Below are positions 11,066 through 24,300 of a DNA stretch of 64,000 bases, piece after piece. The stretch lies in assembly GCF_000002995.4 (NCBI RefSeq), contig NW_025062476.1, positions 7,119,001-7,183,000 of the forward strand, in the 5' to 3' direction. This DNA is from Brugia malayi (Eukaryota; Nematoda; Chromadorea; Rhabditida; Onchocercidae). A program made the position numbers and the translations under genes. Below the pieces are notes generated by a model. That model was given only the letters and a program-made list of their open reading frames with translations. It was not told where the DNA came from and did not search any database. Position 1 is the stretch's first letter. Each line of letters opens with the position of its first letter.

Positions 11066-13815
11066 TGGAAAATTTCAATAAAAAACACTTTTAGCAGTTT
11101 AAAAAACAAACATACAGATTTTTTCAGAAAAATATATAGCAAATAATGATTATTGTAACCATATCAGTAATAATATATTATACTATATTATATTATGATC
11201 TACCTATTTTTACTCTTATAAAAGTGAACCAATATTTCAAATTGCTTCAATGTCCATTAAAAACCAAAAATTTACCATTCCTAAAATTGCCTTCGTACTA
11301 ATAATGCAAATTATAATATTATTTAATGCATGCATTTTCAATATTTTTATTTAACCGAAATTATTTTCGCTTATAACTTTTCTTAAAAAATCACTTCTTT
11401 TGTTTACAAAAAATAATAATAATAATAAAAAAAAAAAACTAAAATCTTTATGAAATCGTTTTTTGTGTAGAAAAAAGTGAAAAGATTATCAAATATAAAA
11501 TTGCTGGATACAATTTTTTTCTAGATAGTAAAATGAAATGATAAGTAACAAAGCAGTATATTTACGAACTCTGATTTTTTGTCTGAATTGATTAGAATTC
11601 CAAAGATAATAATTGGATTATTTTAAAATGTTGGTTTCCCGGAAGAAATTATATTTTGAATTAAATTCCAAATTAATATTTTTATCTACTTTGTAAGATG
11701 CAGCAAGATGATATGATAAGATTTAGTTTCCTTCATTTGCTTCAAATTGTAATTTCAGTACAATATTTAATACAGATATTTTTTTCTCCAAATGAGATTC
11801 AATAAAATTCAACTACTCAGATATATTTGACTAATATTTTGACTGCTATCAGTTGACATCATTTTTGTGTTTGACAAAAACTACGCTACCATAAAACTAT
11901 AATCATTTTATCATTGAAATCGCACTATCATTAAATGATAACATGTTATCACTGAAAAAAATGCTTATGAAGTGACATTGAATAGAGCAAATACAAAAAA
12001 CAAAGAAAATAAAAATTTTAATGTAACAAATAAATTTTTTTATTAATTTTATAAGACAATTTTAGAGATGAATAGACTGAATAGCATTAATTTGACTAAG
12101 AAAGTTTATTTATTGTTCCATTTAAATTACTTTTAATGATGTGAGTATATTACTGGATGAGTTGCTTAATTTATTTAAATAGTTTTAATTTAATCTTTTC
12201 TATCACTTATTTTGGTAAATAATTTCAATAAACATTTTCATGCAAATTGTTTTGCTATTCTTAATCGATGATCAAAAAGATTTTGAAGCATTTGCATATT
12301 TTACCAACACTATATGGTAAATGGTAAACAATTTCAGTTGTTATGCAAACAGAATTTTTACATTCGCTTCTCCGTCATTATTTAGTGTTTAATTGAAATG
12401 AAATATACATTTTACAGTTCAATGCTACATTTTAAACCTACATTTCATAATATACTGCTCTACTTTAAACTTAAATTAATTGAATTGAAAAATGAGAATA
12501 GCTCGATTTTGCTCTCGAAATTCTAATTTGTCATTTATGGTATAACTTAAGATACTTTTTGTTTTTTGCAAAAAAACGACCTTTAACTGTTCCTATTCAT
12601 CATAACAAACATTAGCTATATTAGCTATTGTTTGTTCTTGATTGTTTACAAAAATTAATGGAAAGTGTAAGTCTCCTTATATATTAAATAATTCTTTCAT
12701 TCTGCTTTTTAAGAAAGATTTAGAAAGAAAGATATTATATATAATTTTAGCTTTTTAAAATTACTTCGGACTTAACATAGTTGCGGATAGTTCCCTTCTT
12801 TATATTAGTGTACTGTTAATGTGTATTTTTTACAAGGAGAGATACAAATTCTTTTCTCTCGAGGCTGTTCTTGTATAAAAATTGAACTTGATATAATCAT
12901 AAAGATTTCATCAAATTGCTTATAAATGTGGCTCTTTTATTTTTGATGATTCGTTCCATGCTATTACTTATAAAATTGTTTGTTAAAAGTTTAATTAATT
13001 GATGAAAATGAAAACTTCCGAGAATAAATTTTCATAGCTACTAATATCATATTACTATAATGCGGCACTTTGTACTATAACTGTAACAGTTCTCATTTTT
13101 TTCTTACTTTGAGCAGCAATTATTTCGTTTTTAATTTACACAGAATTGTACTTAGCAAAATTGTTTATGACAAGACAAAAAAGGCACATATCGATAGGTA
13201 GTTTTAAATAAGATTAATTATGGTGCCGTTTCATTCTTTACTTTGATTTTTTGAGACAAAGTGATCTCTTTGAGGGAAAGAAAAGCTGAAACATGCCAAA
13301 TGTTATTTTTGGAAATCTTTTATAAATTAGTGGAAAAATAATTTATTTCGATTCATAGGAAAACAAAATTTCGGTATGAGAGATATTTGCAGACAATGAT
13401 CCGTGGTAACAAAGCACACACAAACACACACACATAAATATATGAAGCGTTAATGGTACAGACAATTTAACCGCAAAATCCCTGCATTTCTTCATATGCT
13501 GCCGAAAAAGCGAGATTCAAAAGTATCGGCAGAATTAATGATTAAAAAATATAACTTTTGCTAAAATAATTTTTATTTTAAAACAGAGCATTTCGCTAAC
13601 AATTTCATTTCGCTATATCATTCTTTAATCCTGTCACCTAAATTCTTTTAGAGCTAATCATGTTAAACTGCAAGCATAACAAGTCTTTCCTTCACAATAG
13701 GACATAAAGAATTACTGGTTCAATTGTCTTATTGATAATTATCATTGCTCTGCAAATTACTGTGCGACATACAAGCATAGTTCATTGTCAGAGTGCAAAT
13801 ACCAAAAGCAAAGCT
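11066..13815. other. Intergenic, 2.7 kb, no gene seen
   Basis: No coding exons on either strand. A short CA-rich microsatellite lies at about 13414-13433. The right end is the 3' flank of the minus-strand ufd-3 gene; a minus-strand AATAAA near 13570 is a possible poly(A) signal. Confidence 0.55.
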
Positions 13816-16800
13816 TCACAATGAATAAGCCATCTCTATGATATCTCTTGCAACAGCCTTTCCGGATTCATCAACAACAGCATCTTTAATTCGGTTTACT
13901 ATCCCAATGATATCCCGTCCTTTGGCCAACTGAAACTGCTTGCAAAAATGAAATTCCGAAGGTATGAAATGCATTTAAACATAGAAAAAATGAAAACTTT
14001 TGCTGACCTGAATAATAGCAACATCGCCCCACATCAATGTTACAATTGCTTGAAGAAGTCGTATTAATGCTATTTGATTGAAATCACCAAAACTAACGAC
14101 ATTACCAATAGCCTAAATTTTTCCTCAGCTTTATTCAACAAGAAATGCATTTCCTGCAGTGAGAATAAAGAAAAACAGTGCAGAAATAGCAAAAGAAAAA
14201 GGAAAAAAAAATTCCTAGGATAATATTTCACGTTTTTTCTTTTTCATTTTTCAACAAAAACGTTTCTCATTATTCTTGTTTTCAAGAAAGACTGTAACGA
14301 AAATCCCGAAATTGTAAGTTTGAATTCAAAATATCGCAAATATTTCATATAATGCCTGAATAATAGCTCGCAATGCATCTTCGCGTGGACCAAGCTCAGC
14401 TATTTTTCCAGATTCTGTATGACGTAACAAAATTAACGCCCAATTTGCTAATGCTGTCGCTGCGGCAAGCTAGAAAACTTCCATTTAATATTAATAAAAT
14501 CAAAAAATGCTATCAATAGCTGGCACTAATATCAATTTTTGTTTTAAGATATAGCAATGATATAACAGCTGTTGTCGACCTGAATAAAACAAATTTCGAG
14601 AAACGTACTTGCAAAGCATGCTTCGCACTACTCAACTGTGCAGCAACATACTTAAGTGTTGTATTAACATCATGGATGAGCATTGTACGACCCCACTGAT
14701 GCATAGCAGAATTGGCCATAGCTCGACATGCCAAAATACGAATTGGATCGGAACTGGCACTTACCTGTAATTTTAAACTGATAAGAAAAAAAAAATGATT
14801 GTTATAAATAGAAAAACATTTAATTTTTATAATAATAATAATAAAAAAAAAAAAATTCAAAATCTGTTCCGAGAAAGAGAAAACTGGTTTCAAAAACGTT
14901 GAAAGTATTTATTACAATTTAACGTGCAATCTTAACCTGCACAACTGCGACTAAGCATATATCATGTTAATAATTGCAAATACAATCAATTTATATATAA
15001 TCGCCTCTATGATAAAAATTTTCATTTTCGATTATTTTGAAAACCTACTAAAAAATTAGTCAACCGTTGTATAGTTTCCAAACCTCTGGCCGATTTTTCA
15101 CCTTCCATATCCAAAGAACAATAAATTCTATTCAAGGTACGATTCAAAAGTGCTAACCGAAATATATCCATAACAGGAATAATTGTATCTGAAATTAATT
15201 TCATGTGAATATTGTAAGCAAATATTCCTGGAACAAAAAAGCTAAATTCAATGGATTTAATAAAATTTACAATATTTAACAGGATCGAACAAAAAAAAAA
15301 AAAGAAAAAATGATTGAAATATCAAACATAGGGTATAAATTTCCATCATAATTCCCTATAAAATACTGAGCCAACTTAATTTTAAAATTATAAATTATAA
15401 AAAGTATGCTAAGGAGCATGTGTAATGGGACAAAAGTAACGACCCATATACATACTAGATCAACAGAAATTCTGGGTCTATCTTATAAGTTCCTAATGTT
15501 TCTTTCGAAAATAATAACAATGAAACAAACCCATATTCCATCCAAAACCTGTATCGATTGCAGAAACATGAATATCTCGTGGATCATATGTTGAAGTTTT
15601 CAAAATATCTTCGAGAGCGCACAACTAAAAGTGAGAACAACTAACCTGCCAACAATTTGTCAACAGAGAAGATGAAACTTTAAAATAGTTTCTAAATCAT
15701 AAAATTCACATAGATAACCTTACCAGCAAACATTTTAAACATAATCTCAAATCATTTCCTTTGATATTCTGTACATAAATAAACAATATATCCAGGAATA
15801 AGTTTTAAATAACTACTGAAAAGATTACTTTTATTCTGCAGTTAAAATCTATACTATAAAATCTCTAATCGCTACTCGAAAAAAAAAAAAAAAAATGCAT
15901 TGAAAAAAGTACTTGTTCTTCGCTCAACTTATATTTAGTTTGCATCTCATTTAATTCTCTGAGCTTTACGATTGCTTTAGTTGAGGCTTGTTCAATACCA
16001 AACTGGAAGAAACTGGATAATGGAACAAGTTCACTACGCGGCCGTTTTTTATCTGAAAATAATTTTAAAAAAAATAGAATGAACAAAACTATACGAATAA
16101 TGTTACTCATAAACACAAACTGTTCTTTACACCACTCTCTTCGCTCATTCTAACATTGGCACTAATGTGATGGATGTAACATGCTTTACATATGATTCTA
16201 TTGAAAAAAGAGGACGATCCTACCGATTGGCAAGCGATCATTTGGCATCATTGAACTAGAATTTGAAATGTATGCACTTCCACCAGTAAAAGGATCCGTT
16301 GCGAATCCTACCCCATTTGAAGTTTGACGATTTTCAGTTTCAGCGGGGACATAACGCCCTTCTAAAATCCAGATAACTCTTCCATACATACTTCAAAAAC
16401 TTGATATTCAAAGGAGTAATTTAACAACAACAAAAAAAAAAAAAAACCTGTGAATGGATCACTGAAATTACCAAATCCTGCACTGCTAGTGCTGCCAAGT
16501 GCTCCAGGAACTTGAAGACGAAGAAGCGTAGAAATCTAAAATTTAACACATTTCAGTTATCACCTATTAATATGTTTAGCGCTCCCATTTACTTTTAATC
16601 TCTAGTTGAAATTTTGGAAAAGTTAAATGAAATAATATCCTAATTAAAGTTAGAAAAAATAAAACTAACTTTCTCCAAAAACTTTATAGGAAGATTATGT
16701 TTTTCAATAAAGTGTTGCGCTGTCAAATTCGTATCATCGCCTACGTTATATGGTAATTTCAAAATTTGTCCGTCTTCGGTTGTTACATCAAAAACATAAT

Positions 16801-19800
16801 CCCACTCCTGAAAAAATTCCGGAAATCAAAGAGAGATCAGAAAGCAATTTCTTTAGCTGAGAATTAATCTAGAAAAAAATGGAGAAAGTTTTTGGAAAGA
16901 AACCTACGACAGAGCTATCATCAGTGACTTTTGTTTTTTACGACCACGTCTAACTGTTCCGATATGATAACTTTATACTTTCTGCAGTTTAAAATTTATT
17001 TTCCACACAAATAAGATTTGAAAATTTGCCTTTCCATCCATGATAACTTTTTCAGCCGACTGTGATTGAGCTATCTTCCTATTAGTTGCTTGACGTGCTT
17101 CCGGTATATTCTCGATAATATACTGCGCAACTTCATTCAAATATGATGCAGGTAAATTGTTCTCCTAAAGTACTAGAAATTATGAATCATTGGCTTATAC
17201 TAGCAATAAAAAAAAAAACATGTAATCAAATGAAAGAATAAAACAAGAAGAAATGGCAAAACCATTAAAAATGTCTGCGCAGCATCATATGGATCTGATC
17301 CTTTTTTATATCGTAATTCAATATGTGGTTCGCCATCATCCAACGCTACTTTGATTTTAACTATTTCATTCTGCTAAAAAGTCACAATAAAGTTCAATTG
17401 AAGAAAAGTAAATGAATCCGAAAAATAAATGAATCCCGAATGCCACCGTCAAAATACGTTCCTAAGCGTAGCGCTAATGCAGCAGATTTTGGAGCCAAGA
17501 GATATGCAGTTATTCTATCTCGATGCTAGCTTGAGAAAATATCGAAGCAGTGGCTCAAACTTAACCTGAGCAGCTAGGATTGCTTCGACTTCAGAAATTT
17601 TTTTAGCTACAGCAGCTTGGAATGATTCCATCGCAATAGCACTTGCTTTTCGATTTGCTACTGCAGAGAAAATATAAATGTTGCCATCACTGAAATGAAC
17701 TGATCTTTTGAAAATGCATAATATAGGCACTTAGCCTGTCGAAGTGACAAGCACAACACAGTTTTAGTAGGAATATCTCAAGTTAACTCCAAAAAGAGAC
17801 TTATTTAATTTCTATCATTAGCTGCTTCACGAATACTAAAATAAACTTACTCAGCACCAACAGCAATATCATTATTTTTTAGGAAAGTAAGAGACCAAAG
17901 GCTTTGTGCTGGTGTCCTAATCAACTGTTTATGAGTTAGTGAACCATCGTCACTCACATCCCATATTTCCAGGAAACCACCTTCACCAGAATTAGCTAAT
18001 AAATTATGCCCTGATATGTTAGCATGTGCCAAACTGAAACAAAAAATAAATATATTTTTCGGCAATTCAGAAATGGAGAGCAAACTTTTAACGAGTCAAC
18101 ATGAAGAACAAATTATTGTAAAAAATCATATCTTTTGCACATCTAATAAGAGAGTTGATGACTTCCTTCCGAATTTTATAAGTCATGTAGAAGTGTTGAC
18201 TGCTGCTATTAAAATGTGAGCAGTAATGCAATGTCACAAAATACCTATATATATATTCCCCACTTAAGGAACTATATCTTTGAAGACAAGCACCAGAATC
18301 AATATCCCACAAACGAATTGTGAAATCATTAGCAGCCGAAAGGAATCTATGCTTTGATAATACTGCAAGAGATCGCACAACATCTTCATGACCTAAAAAA
18401 ACAAAAAGGATTTCATAATGAAGTAGATATTTTTTCATATTTTTTGAGTTCCAATTGCAAACTAAACAGATCTGAAATTATAAAAACATATTCCGAATAT
18501 AAAGAAAAAATCTCCGGTATATGAATTGAACAAAAAGACTAATATGTGTGTCATTTTGAGGAATATCATAGACGGACAAGCTTTACTCAAGTTGAAGCTT
18601 ATATAAAAGAAAATTAAATTAAATTTCAACGAACCAGAAAATGTGTTTATTTCATTGTCACCTTTCCAAAACTTAATTGTCAAATCCGCTGAACCAGTGA
18701 GATAAAAATCCGATCGTTCAGGTATGGAAGCGACCGCCCAAACAGATAATCTGTGACCTACTAAACACAGTGCCTGCAAGGATTAGAGATTAAACACATG
18801 AAATGTGTTAGAAAAATTCTAGCTGCAATTAAGTTTCGCCGTTTCACTACTTGTATAAGCTGTAGTTCAATAAATAAAGAAACTAATTAAAATAACATAA
18901 TAGTTATAGCATATTTTTCATAGAAAACTATAAGAAACTGCCATTAGGCCAACTGTATAATTAAAATAAATGAAAAGACATACATTAAAATCTGAGCTGC
19001 TAACAATTTCGTGAATTGGCCATATTATTGCATTATTGTCCCATGAGCCACTCATTAATTTTCCATTTTCAGCATCAACATGCAGCGTACAGACTAAAAA
19101 TTTTTTAAAATTTGCTATTTTTAAAATCACACTTCTTCCCTATCTTTTTCACTTGAGTAAAATTTAATTAATCTAAATAAATTATCACTAGCAGTAACTA
19201 AGGACAGCCGTTGTATAAGAGAGAAAAAGAAACAAACCGTTCATTTTATGCTCATGCAATATACGGGTAGGTTTATCGTTATCGGATCTATATACCGCAA
19301 TTGAACCATCTTTACGACCAGCAAAAATTAGCCAGCCATATTTTGGACATAGATAAAATGTTACTGCATTAACAGCTAACCTCTCACCATTTGCAAATGA
19401 TATATCTTCCACGTAACCGTTATTCCTAAAAACACTGACTTGAAAAAAATTCAGGCAACCCGAAAATGAAAAAATAACTTTAAATTAAAGTTAATTAAAA
19501 TCTCAACCACTCTGACCCTCTTCCTTTGAAAGAAATTGAACTTTCTAATTTCATCACTTGCAATTCTTCGATGCTTAAATGAAGGAAACATTACCTCATA
19601 TCAAACTTAAAACGTGTTATGATTTTTTTGTCCTTCAAAAAATTTTTTCTTATTCGTCAAGAATCCATCAAAAAGGACAGAAACAAAAAAAAGCGGAAGA
19701 CAATTTTTGAAAATGGGCTTCAGTCTTGCAAGATTACCGTTATTTCACTTATACCTTATTAAAATCACAGATTTAATTACTCAAACAATTTGGCAAACAT

Positions 19801-20412
19801 ATATTTCAACATGCAAATATTTCGGATACCTGAAATTTCTTATTTTCCGATGCATATATAAAAAAAAGTAACAATTGGCATACTATAAAACATACAATTT
19901 ATTTAATTGATTACTCGTCAAATAATATATATGATTTTCCACCACTGAATATTTAAATCTCATAACTAACAATTCATTATAAAATATTCAATATTGAAGT
20001 GTATGTTTGTTACTAATTATTGTATACCTAAACAATTAATGAAATATACTTGACAGAATATCTTTATGTCATTTAATCATACAACTAACTATTATAATAT
20101 ATTCATTTGTTGGCTAAATGAAATATGTCTGCTATCTAATATCAACCATTAATTAATTAACAATTCCTAATAATATATTTTAGTAATTTACTAGAGAGTT
20201 TTAGTTATTTGTAAATTACAAATAACCATTTGGTGAATTTCATAAACAAATGAACGAAATGACCTTTCTGAGAAAACTTTAACGCATTCATCACGACTAC
20301 TGGAGATAATCTGCCCTAAATCGGTTGCAACAATACATTTCACATCAGAACAATGGGCTGCAATAATGCCACTAAATTCATATTTTTTTCCACTTTCTTC
20401 ACGAATTTCCAT
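13816..20412 (-). CDS. ufd-3: PLAA / UFD-3 (Doa1 family): ubiquitin-binding Cdc48/p97 cofactor
   Basis: Nineteen minus-strand exons in order: 20264-20412, 19238-19425, 18984-19093, 18635-18773, 18245-18392, 17851-18033, 17566-17689, 17263-17373, 17030-17164, 16670-16807, 16448-16535, 16224-16361, 15913-16052, 15549-15624, 15049-15188, 14609-14764, 14356-14469, 14008-14112, 13816-13929. They total 831 aa in unbroken phase, close to human PLAA. The protein binds ubiquitin and Cdc48/p97 and acts in ubiquitin recycling and sorting. Residues 1 to about 305 form WD40 repeats ([49 protein letters not shown]). Residues 348-415 are a PFU-like module, and 430-475 with the next exon the regular PFU ([19 protein letters not shown]). 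Two [15 protein letters not shown] repeats follow, then the PUL domain to the end. The introns after 17030 and 14356 use GC donors. A trans-splice-like acceptor (TTTTAG, AG at 20418-20417) lies 4 nt before the ATG. Confidence 0.95.
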
Positions 20413-21307
20413 CAATCTAAAATTTTCAACAAGTCCCCAAAAAAAAAACAAGAAAATCAGCTGTGCTGAAAAGCTTTTATTTTCAATCAAAACAATAAAA
20501 CTGATGCACTTAAAGTCCTCTAAACTAATTAACTACTGAACTGAAAATTTTCGAATCAATCAACTGATTAATGTAACGTTAAATAATATAACGTATTCTA
20601 CCTTGATTGATTCTAATTTAATCAAATCTAATCTAATCTAAGAATTGATCGGAAAATTTGCTGCAGTAATCAATTAACAAATTATAAAATTAACTTAGCT
20701 AATTTAACTGAAGTATATAACCCTTAAAAACTAGCATAATTGACAAATCAATTGTAACAATCTCAAATCTTAGTAAGATTTGTCAATCAATTCATAGATA
20801 TAAAAACCACTACGACTAATACAGTGAAAATTTTTTATACCTTGTGAACTAGTAACATAAGAAAAGCAACGCATACTAATTCTGATTAGAAAACAAAAAG
20901 CACGGCCGAGCCAGTAATTATGATACTTTGCGGTGCGGGCTGGCTGAGTTTGATTTTTAAGGTGTGCTCGGGATTCTATCAGTATATCTCGTTCTCATTG
21001 GGTGGAATCTTAACTTCCAATCTTCGAAACCTAATGAAGAGAAACTTTACTGTAAATAATATGTCTTTTTGAGCTTATATTACTTGAAAAGAGAAAAATG
21101 TCGAAATCTTTGACAGCTAATTATTTATCAATAATTACTCAGTTGCTTTAATAGTTTGAATTTTATTTCTTGTCATCTTCATTTTTGAAGTTTAAATATC
21201 ATTTTTTGTCGTATTTCTATTCGATTAGTTTTCGAATTCTATGTGGATTTAATCAAGTTAATTTGCTGTCGTATAATTATAGTATTTTCCAGATTTAGAT
21301 CATATTT
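20413..21307. promoter_or_regulatory. Shared divergent promoter region between ufd-3 and SF3A3
   Basis: 895 bp separate the two divergent start codons and must carry both promoters. No coding exon is visible. A less AT-rich patch (about 20900-21010) is the likeliest regulatory core. Near 20617-20640 there is a small run of AATCT/TAATC repeats. Both genes have AG acceptors close to their ATGs, so true transcription starts cannot be placed. Confidence 0.6.
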
Positions 21308-24300
21308 ATGGAAACTATTCTGGAAATCCAGCGACGTTTACACGAGGAACGAGATCGTCTGATCGACAGTATGACAAAAGAGTACCTTCATGAGCGTAAA
21401 TCTGTTAGTTTCTTTGTCTTGTAATCTAAACATAGATAAATGACTTTATAGTTTTGTGTAACAGTGGCGTAACTGGTTTATTATAGCTCATGATTTGGAT
21501 TATAATTTCTAAATTAGCCTTAATTCTTTGCTTTACAAAATTTATCTGTTTTTTTTCTTTTCCAAAATGTTTTAAACTTAAGAATTTTTTCTAGTAAACA
21601 TATTTTGTCATCGCATTCTTTTAAAACTTGGTAAAATTTTATTTGCAGCATAAAGAGAAAATAAATGGAGACCATCGTGTACGACGTCTTGTTGATGTAA
21701 GCTTGGTCAAACTTATCTATATATTTAAATAAGTTCATTGTTATCTTTATAAGCTTATCTAATTTTTTGGTACGACGTCTTGTTGGTCGGATATTTAGGA
21801 AAATTTTCTGGATTAAAATTTGAAATTTTAAAATATAAGTTTTGTAATAACTTTTAGTATTTCTTAGAATTGTATAATAACTTTTAGTATTTCTTAGAAT
21901 TAAAATTGGTAATTAGAAACTGTGTGCATGTCTTAAAATTTTGGATTTTTGGGATGTCGTTTAATTTACGCTACATTCGTTTTACAAGTTTTCTGAGAGA
22001 TTGTTAAGGAAATCATATTTTCTTCTATCTAATTAAAGTTGTATGATTGGATTCATAGACCTAAGCTTTTTATTTGAAGTCAAGCTTGGGTTCATTTACT
22101 TTCTTATTCACTTATTTTTACCATCTATATGTTTTTATTTCTTTGCTAGCGACATCATGAAGTCACGAAAAAGTTGCGCCTTATATATGAAGATGATGAT
22201 AAGTCACGTAAATCGGAATTACGGGCTATTGCTGGTCCGAATGAGTTCGCAGAGTTTTATTCACGTCTGAAATCACTGAAAGATGCGCACAGGAGGAATC
22301 CAGATGAAGTTTGTCAACTTTCCCACCATAAATTTCTAAATTTACGATCTTGAAATCATCCTTTTTCATTTTCTTAAAGTCATCTTTCATTGAAATTAGT
22401 TCAAACTAACCATATTAAGAAACTATGGATACATGTTGAAAAATATTTGAAATAACACATGAATGAACATTCATAGCATTCTATTCTCTTATTGAAGTTG
22501 TAAGTATCTTATAGATTGCTATACCGTTAAGTTTGGAATTTCAAAAGATGAATGAAGCTATAGAAAACATAGAATTAGCCGAAAAAGATTTGGTTGAATT
22601 TACCGATGAAGAAGGCTACGGACGATTTCTGGATTTGCATACTCTTTACGATAAATATATTAACATCAAAGGAGTGAAGGTTTGTCATTTTTTGGTTACT
22701 TAATAAATTATTTTCATTTGATCGTCATCTTTTTCCACGCTCCTTTTTCTCTTTTTCATGTTTAAGTCAAATTTCATTAGGAATTTCATTAGGAACTGTC
22801 TTATCGTGAGCATTTTACAAACTTTATCACAAAGAAAAACTATACTATACACTGTGGAACGAATTCACTTGAATCACAGAATAGTTACTGATAATAAGAA
22901 TTTATCCTATGAATTATAGGTTTTATCATGCAAATCAAATTAAGATTTGAAATAGAAATAAATTCATCTTATAAGGATAGAGTTTTCATATTGTTTACTT
23001 TTATCTTTTCTTCTGTTTGTTTCACTATTGTGATGTATAAATTTTGGAATATATTAAGTTCAGATTTTAAAGATACCCTATGTAAACTGTAAGATCAATG
23101 TGAAATTTTTGGAATTAACTTCATAATTAAGGTATATATGCAGGGAACGATGTTGGAATTTTCGGCATAAGTGGAATGATTTGGAGCTTTCATTACTAAT
23201 ACTTCAAAGTTAATATAAGTATCCTTTTGTTACAGTTTTATTTCTGTAGCTTGTATTTTATTTTACTTTTCAGAGAATGGATTATTTAGCATTTCTAAGC
23301 AACTTTGATCGTTTTACGGATATTCCAATGAGTGCGAAAAAAACTGGTAGTTACCGTGAATATCTTAATGCTTTGAAGGAATATTTGATTGCTTTTCTCG
23401 CAAGGACACGACCTCTGCTCAGTGTGGATGAAGAATTTGAAAAAGCTGACGCTGATTTTGATAAGAAATGGGAGGAGGGTATGCCGATTCTTCTAGCTCT
23501 TAAATTTTTTGTAGTTAAAAGAGTTTTTAATTGCTTTCTTAAAAATTAAAAGTAATTTTAAAGAAAACGTGGTTTCAAGTGATCTCAAGTGTTGGTCGTG
23601 TTGAGAGAATGCTGGTCATTTATAATTCAGGTACAATCTCAGGGTGGAGTCGAGATCAGCATAGTGCTTTAGCGCATTCTGGTGCTTATCTGGATCTTTC
23701 ATCATTCGAAACAGCTATTGATTTAGAAGCGCTTGGACTTGATCGTCTAAAATCTGCTCTTGTTGCTCTTGGTTTAAAATGTGGCGGGTTCGTTGATTTT
23801 GTTTAGAGGCAAATAAAAAAAGTAAATTTCGAATCTCGTAATATGAATTGGTGAAGTATATTTTGCAAATTAATTCGGAAATTAAAATCAGTTGATTGAA
23901 TTTAATATAATAAACTCACAAGATGATACCGTTTCTAGTACGCTAAAAGAAAGAGCGGAACGACTATTTGCAACTAAAGGACACAAATTGAGTGAAATGG
24001 AAAAGACAGCATTAGCAAAGCGTCATGATACGGATCAAAAGGAACAGTTCAAATTGTACCAAACAGCCCGACTGGAAGCATACGTTCAGCGGTAAAATCT
24101 TATATTTTATGCAAATAATGTCTTATGTAAGGTTTTACTAGTTCTAATGTCATGTGCAGATTCACACTAAATATTAGTAATTTCTTTCACATTCAAATGG
24201 TTTCGGTGGATTATTATCCACCGCAATACATTATTTAACGAAGCGTAAAGAAAATGAATGCATTTGCTGAATATAATACATGATCAAAAAGCTTAATTAA

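Noticed and set aside
20900..21010. Less AT-rich patch with AGCCAG/CTGGCT as a possible non-coding RNA
   Set aside because: Only a 6-bp stem with a long loop; it is more simply part of the divergent promoter.
23641..23650. Alternative acceptor for SF3A3 exon 6 at 23641-23642
   Set aside because: In frame, but it deletes four residues (TISG-type) that align with the conserved family sequence; the upstream acceptor fits better.
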